Notes: generated from the letters alone by a model not told the origin. Shown: positions 1 to 6,035, counted from the stretch's first letter. The stretch is DNA of 8,615 nucleotides from Planctomycetota bacterium (GCA_023261405.1 JAHFOZ010000086.1:5255-13869), one strand, 5' to 3'. A program made the numbers and translations.

Positions 1-181
1 AGCAGAGGTCCTGCCAGGGGACCTTCTTCTCGGCAGGGCCGGCGGGGGTCCCCGGTGGCTGGGCTTGGGCCGGCGCCGCGGGAGGCTGTGCTTGCGCTGC
101 CGGCGGCGTTGCGGGCGGGGCGGGTGGCTGTGCCTGCTGGGGAAGGAGGGCGAGGAGCGTCGCGGCGATCGTGGAGATCAT
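1..181 (-). CDS. Pro/Ala-rich secreted protein, 3' part outside the window
   Basis: I do not recognise the family. An open frame of 60 codons starts at ATG 181-179 and reads to the window edge without a stop. The ATG overlaps the TGA of the preceding gene (ATGA), which suggests translational coupling in one transcript. Residues 1-13 (MISTIAATLLALL) are hydrophobic and look like a short signal peptide, with cleavage likely near residues 14-17. Residues 14-50 are almost entirely Pro, Ala and Gln with PPA-type units, typical of a flexible periplasmic linker. From about residue 51 the composition changes (AEKKVPWQDLC), which suggests that a folded domain begins there. The fold and function are beyond the left edge. 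A frame this clean, coupled to a neighbour and with a sensible N-terminus, is very likely real, although Pro/Ala-rich high-GC stretches can stay open by chance. Confidence 0.62.
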   Translation of the reverse strand, partial: MISTIAATLLALLPQQAQPPAPPATPPAAQAQPPAAPAQAQPPGTPAGPAEKKVPWQDLC

Positions 182-519
182 TTATCGATCGAATCGATCG
201 CCTTCTTGGTCAGGTCGGCCGGGGCCCCCGTGAACGTGCCGGTCCCTTTCTCCACGACGACGTCGCACGTCGCCGCCATGGCCGCCTTCATCACGGCCGC
301 ATAGAACCGGGTGTTGGCCTTGGTGAGGAGGATGAAGTACTCCGGATCGTCCGAGGTCAGTCCCTTCTCCTTGATCTTCTGGAACTCGGGGATCTCGTCG
401 AAGACCTTGGAAGCGACGACTTCGCCGGGTTTCTTCGCGCCCTGGGCCACGCCGTAGTACACCTTCGCGGTCTGGGGATCCTGGGACGCAGCCAGGGCCA
501 AGACGACGAGGGTGAGCAT
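178..519 (-). CDS. small exported protein, OmpH/Skp-like
   Basis: This encodes 113 aa. The ATG at 519-517 is preceded by CGGAGG five bases upstream, which fixes the start. Residues 1-11 (MLTLVVLALAA) are hydrophobic and read as a minimal signal peptide, followed by SQDP. It lacks the usual N-terminal Lys/Arg, so secretion is probable but not certain. The mature part is charged and probably helical (VFDEIPEFQKIKEKG, then DDPEYFILL and a run of Ala/Lys residues). It ends in DVVVEKG...F...P.DLTKKAID, which resembles the C-terminal strand-and-helix of the OmpH/Skp periplasmic chaperone family. Skp proteins are usually about 160 aa and have long coiled-coil arms; here the arm would be much shorter. 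The assignment is by eye and tentative. The gene sits after pnp, behind a weak terminator, and is coupled to the next gene by an ATGA overlap. Confidence 0.75.
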   Translation of the reverse strand: MLTLVVLALAASQDPQTAKVYYGVAQGAKKPGEVVASKVFDEIPEFQKIKEKGLTSDDPEYFILLTKANTRFYAAVMKAAMAATCDVVVEKGTGTFTGAPADLTKKAIDSIDK

Positions 520-561
520 GGAGACCTCCGCAGCTGTCCCGTTCTCGTCTCCGCTCCACGT

Positions 562-567
562 ACTATA
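562..567 (-). promoter_or_regulatory. possible -10 box for the small OmpH-like gene
   Basis: The minus strand reads TATAGT here, five of six matches to TATAAT, about 43 bases upstream of the ATG at 519. No convincing -35 box lies 16-18 bases further upstream. Its position just after the candidate pnp terminator would suit an independent promoter, but this is weak evidence. Confidence 0.3.
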
Positions 568-611
568 CGCCCGCCTCCCGGCAAAGAGTACGGGCTCATG
601 CGGATTAGCAG

Positions 612-631
612 GAAAAATCCCGCGAGCGGGC
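612..631 (-). terminator. weak intrinsic terminator after pnp
   Basis: About 20 bases past the pnp stop, the minus strand reads CCCGCTCGCGGGATTTTT. This is a GC stem of four to five base pairs (CCCG/CGGG, loop CTCG) followed by A and five Ts. The stem is short, so termination may be partial, leaving some read-through into the downstream small gene. Confidence 0.5.
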
Positions 632-650
632 AGGCCGATGCTACGGCCGT

Positions 651-2960
651 CTAGAAGTCCCGGTGCGGAGGAGGTCCGCCCGGACCGCCCGGACCGACCG
701 GGCCGCGGGGGCGCGGAGGACCGCCGGGACGCGAGTCCTGGAAGCGCTGCTGGCCGCCCGGACCCACGGGTGCGCCACCCGGACCCACGGGCGTGCCGCC
801 GGGGGAGGGCGCCGGTCCGTTCAGGGGGCCGAGCTGCGGCTGGCCCTTCTCCTGCCGCGCCGCCTTGATCGAGAACCGGTTGCGGCCCTGCGGGTCGGAG
901 CTGAGCATCTTGACTTCCACGTCCATGCCGACCTTGAGGAAGTCGGCCACCTGGATGCCGCGCATCTCGGTGATCTCGGTCACGTGGACGAGGCCGTCCT
1001 GGCCCGTGCCGGCGATCTCGCAGAAGGCGCCGAAATCCTTGAGGGAGACCACCTTCGCCGGGTAGACCGTGCCGAGCTTCAGTTCCTGGAACATGCCCTC
1101 GATGATCGCCCTGGCGACGTCGAGCGCCTTCTTATCCTTGGAGGCGATGAGCACCTCGCCCGAGTCGTCGTCGTTGATCTCGAGCACGCAGCCGGTGCGG
1201 GCCTCGAGCTCACGGATGGTCTTCCCGCCCGGGCCGATGAGGAGGCCGATCTTGTCGGAGGGGATCATGATGCGCACGAGGCGCGGCGCGTGGGCGGAGA
1301 GGTCGCCGCGCGGGGCGGCGAGCGCCTCCTTCATCTTCCCCAGGACGAAGAGGCGCGCGTCGCGGGCGTCCGCGAGGGCCTGCTTCGTGATCTCCATCGA
1401 GATGCCCGCGGCCTTGAGGTCCATCTGGAGTGAAGTGATGCCTTGCTCGGTGCCGGCGACCTTGAAGTCCATGTCGCCGTGGGCGTCCTCGCTGCCGAGG
1501 ATGTCCGTGAGGATCGCCACTTTGCCCTTCTCCTGGACGAGCCCCATCGCGATCCCCGCCACGGGGGCCTTGATCGGGACTCCGGCGTCCATGAGCGAGA
1601 GGCAGCCGCCGCACACGGTGGCCATGGAGGACGAGCCGTTGGACTCGAGGATGTCGCTGATGATGCGGGTGGTGTAGGGGAAGTCCTGCTCGGACGGCAT
1701 GACCGCCTCGATCGCCCGCTCGGCGAGCGCGCCGTGCCCGATCTCCCGGCGCCCGGGGCCGCGGATGGGTTTCACCTCGCCCACCGAGAAGCTCGGGAAG
1801 TTGTAGTGGAGCATGAAGCGCTGGGAGTACTCCTCCTCGAGGCCCTCCACGATCTGCTCGTTGGAGGAGGTCCCGAGGGTGGTGGTCACGAGGGCCTGCG
1901 TCTCGCCGCGGGTGAAGACGGCGGAGCCGTGCGTCCGCGGGAGGACGCCCAGCTGGATGGTGATGGGGCGGACGTCCTTGTGGCCGCGTCCGTCGGCGCG
2001 GCGGTTGTTGATCGCATAGTCCCGGACGATCTCGTCCACCAGGCGCTCGTGGGCCCGGCTGACGTCCACCGTGGTCGGGGCGTCCTTGGCGGTGAGGCCG
2101 GAGGCATCCTTCGGAATCATGTCCTTGAAGATGCGGTCGCCGATGTCGGAGAACGCGGCGTTCCGTTCGCGCTTCACCTTGATGAAGAAGGCCTTCTGCA
2201 TCTCGGCGGTGTACTTCGCCTTGATCTTCTCGTAGACGGCCTGGGGGAAGGGCGGGATCTCCCACTGGCCCAGCGGCCGGCCGGCGAGTTCCTTCAGCCT
2301 GAGCTGCGCGTCGATGAGCGATCGGATGGGGGGCATGGCGGCCTCGAAGGCTTTGAGCATCAGCTCCTCGCTCAGTTCGCGCGCCCCGGCCTCCACCATG
2401 ATGACGCCGTCCTTCGTGCCGGAGATCACCAGGTCGAGCCGGCTCGACTTGACCTCCTCGGAGGTCGGGCAGATGATGAATTGCTCGCCGATGAGACCGA
2501 CCCGGACGGAGCCCACGGGACCGCTGTACGGGAGGTCGGACACGATGAGCGCAGCGGAGGCGGCGTTCATGGCCACGATGTCGGGGTCGTTCTTCTGGTC
2601 CGCGGAGTAGACCGAGAGGAGGACCTGGACGTCCTTGTAGAAGCCGTCGGGGAAGAGGGGGCGGAGGGGGCGGTCGCAGAGGCGCGAGGTCAGGATCTCC
2701 TTCTGCGTCGGCCGTCCCTCGCGCTTGATGAAGCCTCCGGGGAAGCGTCCGGCCGCGGACATCTTTTCGCGGTAGTCGATGGTGAGAGGGAAGAAGTCGG
2801 TGCCGGGCCGCTCGTCGCCGGCGGCGCAGGCGGCGAACACCATGGTCTCGCCGAAAGTGGCCATGCACGCGCCGTTGGCCTGCTTGGCGAGCCAGCCCGA
2901 CTCGAACACGAACTTGCGGCCGTCGCCGAGATCAGCCTCCACGCGATGGGATTGAGACAT
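651..2960 (-). CDS. pnp: polynucleotide phosphorylase (PNPase)
   Basis: This is the 3'-to-5' phosphorolytic exoribonuclease that degrades mRNA to nucleoside diphosphates, normally a cytoplasmic homotrimer. The protein has 769 aa. The first RNase PH domain (about 10-145) carries FFPLTIDYREK, GRFPGGFIKREG and RPLRPLFP. A helical domain follows, then the second RNase PH domain (about 315-545) with NNRRADGRG, GSAVFTRGETQ and ILESNGSSSMA. In GSEDAHGDMDFK, D492 and D498 match the metal-binding aspartates D486 and D492 of E. coli PNPase. The KH domain has its GxxG loop at G576-G579 (GPGG). The S1 domain is about 625-697 (DFGAFCEI, DGLVHVTEI). The last 68 residues form an unusual Gly/Pro-rich tail. 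ATG 2960 has GGGAGG just upstream. The gene lies downstream of rpsO, as in many bacteria, and its leader contains a long hairpin. Confidence 0.98.
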   Translation of the reverse strand: MSQSHRVEADLGDGRKFVFESGWLAKQANGACMATFGETMVFAACAAGDERPGTDFFPLTIDYREKMSAAGRFPGGFIKREGRPTQKEILTSRLCDRPLRPLFPDGFYKDVQVLLSVYSADQKNDPDIVAMNAASAALIVSDLPYSGPVGSVRVGLIGEQFIICPTSEEVKSSRLDLVISGTKDGVIMVEAGARELSEELMLKAFEAAMPPIRSLIDAQLRLKELAGRPLGQWEIPPFPQAVYEKIKAKYTAEMQKAFFIKVKRERNAAFSDIGDRIFKDMIPKDASGLTAKDAPTTVDVSRAHERLVDEIVRDYAINNRRADGRGHKDVRPITIQLGVLPRTHGSAVFTRGETQALVTTTLGTSSNEQIVEGLEEEYSQRFMLHYNFPSFSVGEVKPIRGPGRREIGHGALAERAIEAVMPSEQDFPYTTRIISDILESNGSSSMATVCGGCLSLMDAGVPIKAPVAGIAMGLVQEKGKVAILTDILGSEDAHGDMDFKVAGTEQGITSLQMDLKAAGISMEITKQALADARDARLFVLGKMKEALAAPRGDLSAHAPRLVRIMIPSDKIGLLIGPGGKTIRELEARTGCVLEINDDDSGEVLIASKDKKALDVARAIIEGMFQELKLGTVYPAKVVSLKDFGAFCEIAGTGQDGLVHVTEITEMRGIQVADFLKVGMDVEVKMLSSDPQGRNRFSIKAARQEKGQPQLGPLNGPAPSPGGTPVGPGGAPVGPGGQQRFQDSRPGGPPRPRGPVGPGGPGGPPPHRDF
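757..791 (-). repeat. tandem 21-bp repeat in the PNPase tail
   Basis: A 14-base unit (plus strand cccggacccacggg) occurs at 757-770 and again at 778-791, in register at a 21-base spacing. It encodes two adjacent seven-residue units (GTPVGPG, GAPVGPG). A third, diverged PVGPGG lies nearer the C-terminus. This looks like local duplication that lengthened the Gly/Pro tail. Confidence 0.7.
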
Positions 2961-3009
2961 GAAACCTCCCTGTACGAGGCCCCCGGGAGGCCGGCCGGAA
3001 GGAGGAAAG

Positions 3010-3055
3010 GACGAAAGGCGGGAGCCCCGGCGTTCCGGGACTCCCGGCTTTCGTC
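3010..3055 (-). promoter_or_regulatory. long hairpin in the pnp mRNA leader
   Basis: On the minus strand a 46-base inverted repeat folds into 21 stacked positions: 19 Watson-Crick pairs, one G-U and one C-C mismatch, closed by the tetraloop AACG. The outer arms are GACGAAAG and CTTTCGTC. It lies 49 bases upstream of the pnp ATG and after the rpsO terminator. No T-tract follows it, which argues against a simple terminator. In E. coli the pnp leader holds a long stem that RNase III cuts, after which PNPase represses its own translation. A similar role here is inferred from position and shape. Confidence 0.7.
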
Positions 3056-3089
3056 TCGCTCACCGCCTTCGGGACTTCCCGGGGCCGAT

Positions 3090-3128
3090 AAAAAAAAGAC
3101 CCGGAATCAAAGCACGGCCCTTCCGGGT
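3090..3128 (-). terminator. intrinsic terminator between rpsO and pnp
   Basis: On the minus strand an 8-bp stem (ACCCGGAA at 3128-3121, TTCCGGGT at 3106-3099) with a 14-base loop is followed by C and eight Ts (3097-3090). It sits 43 bases past the rpsO stop. Read-through would carry transcription into pnp; no convincing separate pnp promoter is visible downstream of it. On the plus strand no T-tract follows the stem, so it is directional. Confidence 0.85.
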
Positions 3129-3153
3129 GCGCGATGAGTTCCGGGTTGACAAT

Positions 3154-3171
3154 CGGACAATCGATAGTCCG
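3154..3171. repeat. 18-bp near-perfect palindrome after the rpsO stop
   Basis: CGGAC-A-ATCGAT-A-GTCCG (plus strand) is symmetric except at the two single bases flanking ATCGAT. It abuts the rpsO stop codon directly. It could be a protein-binding site or a small RNA stem at the 3' end of the rpsO message. Function is unknown. Confidence 0.5.
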
Positions 3172-3441
3172 TTACTTGCGGATCCCCAGGCGCTTGATGA
3201 GCGTCTGGTAGCGTCCCTGGTCCGAGGACTGGAGGAACTTCAGGAGCCGCGCCCGCTGGCCCACCATCATGAGGAGGCCCCGGCGCGAGGTGTGATCCTT
3301 CTTGTGCACCTTCAGGTGCTCGGTGAGGTGGTTGATCTTCTCGGTGATCAGGGCCACCTGGACCTCGGGCGAACCCGTGTCCGTCTTATGGGTGGCGAAG
3401 TCGGTCAGGAGCGTCTTCTTCTTTTCCTGGGTGACGGCCAT
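3172..3441 (-). CDS. rpsO: 30S ribosomal protein S15
   Basis: This encodes 89 aa, the same length as E. coli S15. S15 is a primary binder of the 16S rRNA central domain and nucleates assembly of the small-subunit platform. Family hallmarks are visible: TGSPEVQVALIT near residue 22, INHLTEHLKVHKKDHTSRRGL in the middle, and a C-terminus ending in YQTLIKRLGIRK. The frame stays open further upstream, but the start at 3441 is chosen because AGGAG lies five bases before that ATG and the protein then begins MAVTQEKK, as expected for the family. The gene has its own strong promoter and a leader of about 70 bases, and is followed by an intrinsic terminator and then pnp. Confidence 0.98.
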   Translation of the reverse strand: MAVTQEKKKTLLTDFATHKTDTGSPEVQVALITEKINHLTEHLKVHKKDHTSRRGLLMMVGQRARLLKFLQSSDQGRYQTLIKRLGIRK

Positions 3442-3467
3442 ATCCACTCCTACTGGTCGTTCGGCGG

Positions 3468-3507
3468 CCGGAGGGCGCACTCTCGCGACTCTGCTTGAGG
3501 ACTCCGG
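3468..3507 (-). promoter_or_regulatory. possible stem in the rpsO leader
   Basis: Within the predicted rpsO leader, CCGGAG (3507-3502, minus strand) can pair with CTCCGG (3473-3468), enclosing 28 bases that include CTC and GAG segments able to form smaller stems. In several bacterial groups S15 binds its own leader to repress translation, and the leader structures differ between phyla. This stem is a candidate for such a site, but six base pairs in GC-rich DNA is weak evidence. Confidence 0.35.
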
Positions 3508-3518
3508 ATCAGGGGAGG

Positions 3519-3547
3519 AATATAGCAGGGCAGGCGGGGGACTTCAA
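3519..3547 (-). promoter_or_regulatory. sigma-70-type promoter for rpsO
   Basis: On the minus strand, -35 TTGAAG (3547-3542) and -10 TATATT (3524-3519) are separated by 17 bases, and TGC directly before the -10 gives an extended -10 element. Transcription would begin near 3512, leaving a leader of about 70 bases before the rpsO ATG. The rest of the gap 3442-3563 holds the leader and no gene. Confidence 0.8.
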
Positions 3548-3563
3548 GGGAAATCAGGCGGGC

Positions 3564-5438
3564 TTACCTGTTCCGATTGGCCTCATGCCACGCGCGCCAG
3601 GCCGCCGCGGTTTCCTTCGCCTTGGCCGGGTCCGCGGTCGCGGCGTCCAGCGTCGTGCCCGCGATCAGGTTGCCCGCCTCGATCACCGCGGGAGAGGGCT
3701 TCGGGGACTCCTCGAGTTCAAGGGCGAGCGCCAGGATGATCTTCTTCCCCAGCTTTCGCGCCGTTTCGAGCCCCGCCTTTCGTGCGGCCTCGTCCTTCTC
3801 CTCGAGCGGCTGCACCGCCCGGAGCGCCGCCGCGCGGAGTGCCTGCTCGAGGGCTTTCTTCCGGTCCTCGGGATGGGCTGGGGGGTTGGCCAGGAGGAGC
3901 GGGTAGGCCTCCTCCGCAAGGGGTTCCGCATCCTTGCCCTCGCGGAGCGCCGCCAGAAGGTCGAGCTTGTTTGCCCACCACGCCGCCTCGCCTCGGGGGA
4001 GCCTGGGCTCGACCTCCCGCAGCGTCTTGATGCAGTTCTCGAAATCCTTCAGTTCCCGGTAGCAGGCCGCGAGGCGGGGCGCCACGTCTGTGCGGCCCGG
4101 GGCGTTGAGGGAAAGCTGCCGGAAATGTCCCAGCGCGGATTTCGCGTCCCGGGCCTCGAAGGCGGCCTTCCCGAGCGACTCTTCGAGGTCCAGGTAGCCC
4201 GCCAAGCGGTCTGGCTCGGGCTGGAGGACGTGGAGTCTCGAAGCGCAGACCTGTTCGGCTTCGGAGCGCCGGCCGTTCTTGAGGAGTCCCGCCGCGAGCG
4301 CAAGGTTCACGGGGAAGGAGTCGCCCGCCAGCGCGGAGATCGCGGCCCAGATCGCCTGCCGCACGGGCTCCGAGGATTCCCCGAGCCAGGCGGGGAGGAG
4401 CAGGCTTCCGATCGCGTCCGGGGGGGCGATCCGGCCCACGGAGGAGGCGGCGGCCTGTCGGAGCTTGTCGTCCGGATCCTTCTGCAGCATCGCGGCGAGC
4501 GCCGGGAGCGAGGCGGCGTCCTTCAACTTGCCCAGCGCCTCGGCGGCGATCTGGCGGACGTCGGGAGTACGGTCGGGGCCGAGGTAGGGGCGGAGCCGTG
4601 CGGCCCCGCGCGGGTCGCCGATCTTGCCCAGGCTGTTGATGCAGGACCAGCGCACCTCGCGGCGCTCCGTGGACTCCAGGAGGTCGAGGAGGGTGGACAC
4701 GGCCGCGGGCGAGCCGATCACCCCGAGGGCATCCGCCGTCTTTTCCTGCATGACCGTATCCTTCTCGGCGGCCAGGGCGGCGGCAAGCGGGGCGACCGCG
4801 GCGTCGCGCTTGGCGGTTCCCAGGGCGTCCAGCGCGGCCGTTTTCACTTCCAGATCGGGGTCCTTGAGGAGGGGGACCAGCGCGGAGACGGCCCTCTCAT
4901 GGGGATAGGTCTTGAGCGCCGCGGCGGCGGCCTTCCGGACGGCAGCGGAGGGATCCGCCGCGGCCCGCAGCACGGTCGTCTCCGCATCGGGCGTGGGGAC
5001 GCGTCCGAGGAAGCCCACGGCCTGCACCTTGAAAGACTCCTCGCCCCGCCCGTAGCGCGCAAGGACGGCGGGCACCCCGTTCCGGCGGCGCTCCTCGGGC
5101 AGCGCGCCCAGTTCGCGCAGCGCGGCGGCGTAAACCGCGGGGAATTCCGAGGCCAGCGCCTCCTCCAGCGTGCGCAGTTCCTCATCGGGCTTGGCGGCCA
5201 GGCGCGCGAGGCGCAGCTTGAGGTCGAGGTTCTGGAGGTGGGCCTTGGCGAGATCCTCCCGGAGTTTTCGGACCGTCTCAGGGTCTTCCGCCTGAGTGCT
5301 GAGCCGCAGAAGTTCGGGACCAGGCCTGACCCGCTGGGGCGCCGGGTCACGGGCTTGCGGGTCGAAGGACTGGGGGGGCTGCGGTGAGGCGCACGCGAGG
5401 ATGAAGAGGAGATTGAGGAGGAGTCCTGAATGCATCAT
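3564..5438 (-). CDS. lipoprotein with HEAT-like and TPR-like repeats
   Basis: This encodes 624 aa from ATG 5438, chosen because GGAG lies eight bases upstream and a consensus promoter just before that; the open frame further upstream would run through the promoter. Residues 6-15 are hydrophobic and end in ILAC, a usable lipobox with Cys16, so the protein is probably lipid-anchored in the periplasm. A Pro-rich linker (19-42) leads into a helical segment (53-83, coiled-coil-like, ETVRKLREDLAKAHLQ). Residues about 130-370 contain roughly six helical-hairpin repeats with HEAT/PBS-lyase features, such as DPSAAVRKAAAAAL, DPDLEVKTAALDALG, REVRWSCINSLGKIGD and TPDVRQIAAEALGKL. Residues about 375-520 look TPR-like (ACYRELKDFENCIKTLREVEP). 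Such repeats bind proteins and carry no enzyme activity of their own. Specific function is unknown. It is divergent from the envelope operon and shares its promoter region. Confidence 0.88.
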   Translation of the reverse strand: MMHSGLLLNLLFILACASPQPPQSFDPQARDPAPQRVRPGPELLRLSTQAEDPETVRKLREDLAKAHLQNLDLKLRLARLAAKPDEELRTLEEALASEFPAVYAAALRELGALPEERRRNGVPAVLARYGRGEESFKVQAVGFLGRVPTPDAETTVLRAAADPSAAVRKAAAAALKTYPHERAVSALVPLLKDPDLEVKTAALDALGTAKRDAAVAPLAAALAAEKDTVMQEKTADALGVIGSPAAVSTLLDLLESTERREVRWSCINSLGKIGDPRGAARLRPYLGPDRTPDVRQIAAEALGKLKDAASLPALAAMLQKDPDDKLRQAAASSVGRIAPPDAIGSLLLPAWLGESSEPVRQAIWAAISALAGDSFPVNLALAAGLLKNGRRSEAEQVCASRLHVLQPEPDRLAGYLDLEESLGKAAFEARDAKSALGHFRQLSLNAPGRTDVAPRLAACYRELKDFENCIKTLREVEPRLPRGEAAWWANKLDLLAALREGKDAEPLAEEAYPLLLANPPAHPEDRKKALEQALRAAALRAVQPLEEKDEAARKAGLETARKLGKKIILALALELEESPKPSPAVIEAGNLIAGTTLDAATADPAKAKETAAAWRAWHEANRNR

Positions 5439-5459
5439 GATCGCCACTCCGCCCCGGCG

Positions 5460-5489
5460 ATTATAGGGGCGTGCCGCGGAGCCTGTCAA
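5460..5489 (-). promoter_or_regulatory. consensus sigma-70 promoter for the HEAT lipoprotein
   Basis: The minus strand reads TTGACA (5489-5484), an 18-base spacer, and TATAAT (5465-5460), a perfect match to both consensus hexamers. Transcription would start near 5453, about 15 bases before the ATG at 5438, with the GGAG ribosome binding site in between. Confidence 0.85.
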
Positions 5490-5501
5490 ATCTCTTGACA
5501 G
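5483..5501. repeat. inverted repeat formed by two opposed -35 boxes
   Basis: CTGTCAA-ATCTC-TTGACAG is a 7-bp inverted repeat with a five-base centre. Each arm contains the -35 hexamer of one of the two divergent promoters. The symmetry may simply follow from the two hexamers, but the outermost C/G pair lies outside both boxes. A dimeric regulator could bind here and affect both genes. Confidence 0.7.
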
Positions 5502-5522
5502 AGGTCGGGGTCGGGCTACACT
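5495..5522 (+). promoter_or_regulatory. promoter of the envelope operon
   Basis: The plus strand has -35 TTGACA (5495-5500), a 16-base spacer and -10 TACACT (5517-5522, four of six matches). Transcription would start near 5529, only about 8 bases before the ATG at 5537. No Shine-Dalgarno sequence fits in that space, so the first gene would have a leaderless or nearly leaderless mRNA. Confidence 0.68.
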
Positions 5523-5536
5523 TGACCCCACTCACC

Positions 5537-6031
5537 ATGAGCATCCAGCTCATCCTTGGCTACGTCAAGATACTCGTCGGGTTCGCCCTCCTCTGGGGTG
5601 GATTCCTGGTGTGGAACAACATCGGGTGCCGCCGCATCGAGGGCGTGGAGATGGAACCCGCCCTGAAGAAGGACAAGGGCGTGGGGATCTCCCCGCAGAT
5701 CCGCCGGCCCGACCAGCTCCAGCGCGACGACTTCATCTCCTACACCACCGCCCAGGGCGGCAAGTCCCGTGTCGTGGCGGCCCGGGTGATCGGCCTCCCC
5801 GGCGACCGCGTGAGGATCGTGGAGGGCGAGGTCTACCTGAACGGTTCGAAAATCCCGTCCAACTACGTTCCCAAGGGGCAGAATTCCAAGGAAACCCTGG
5901 AGGAGATGATCGTTCCGCGCGACCACGTCTACGTCCTGTGCGACGGCCGATCCGCGGCCTACAACGGGGGCCTCGACAGCCGCAAGCTGGGGCCGATCGG
6001 GCAGTGGGCCGTTTCAGGGAAGTTCTGGTAG
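5537..6031 (+). CDS. signal peptidase I-like protein lacking catalytic residues
   Basis: This encodes 164 aa. One membrane segment (about 5-27) is followed by a peptidase S26 fold with the family boxes in order: MEPAL (39-43), ARVIGLPGDRVRI (82-94), VYLNG (99-103), VPRDHVYVL (126-134) and LDSRKLGPI (146-154). Active enzymes of this family cut signal peptides with a Ser-Lys pair. Here the serine expected directly before MEP is Glu38, and the lysine expected directly before R-V-IGLPGD is Ala82. The usual GDN after the VPxxHVFV strand is CDG (135-137). The protein is therefore probably not a protease, and may bind peptides or serve as a structural part. The start at 5537 is chosen because the open frame upstream runs through the promoter. 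There is no Shine-Dalgarno sequence. It is the first gene of a four-gene operon. Confidence 0.88.
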   Translation: MSIQLILGYVKILVGFALLWGGFLVWNNIGCRRIEGVEMEPALKKDKGVGISPQIRRPDQLQRDDFISYTTAQGGKSRVVAARVIGLPGDRVRIVEGEVYLNGSKIPSNYVPKGQNSKETLEEMIVPRDHVYVLCDGRSAAYNGGLDSRKLGPIGQWAVSGKFW

Positions 6032-6035
6032 AGCG

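Noticed and set aside
183..199. Repeated ATCGATCG motif, almost a palindrome
   Set aside because: It encodes the AIDSID end of the small exported protein; Ile-Asp codons explain the pattern, and nothing else suggests a binding site.
1443..3137. 564-codon plus-strand open frame opposite pnp
   Set aside because: It is the antisense shadow of a certain pnp gene in high-GC DNA. The translation is rich in Gly, Arg, Glu, Val and His with no recognisable motif, and it runs through the rpsO-pnp gap.
3495..5387. 630-codon plus-strand open frame opposite the HEAT-repeat gene
   Set aside because: It is low in complexity (Arg/Gly/Leu), has no domain signal, and overlaps the rpsO promoter. The minus-strand reading gives clear repeats, a lipobox and a promoter.
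5471..5536. Upstream GTG start for the S26-like gene
   Set aside because: It would require translation of the promoter -35 and -10 region, and the added residues lack any family similarity. The ATG at 5537 directly precedes the membrane segment.
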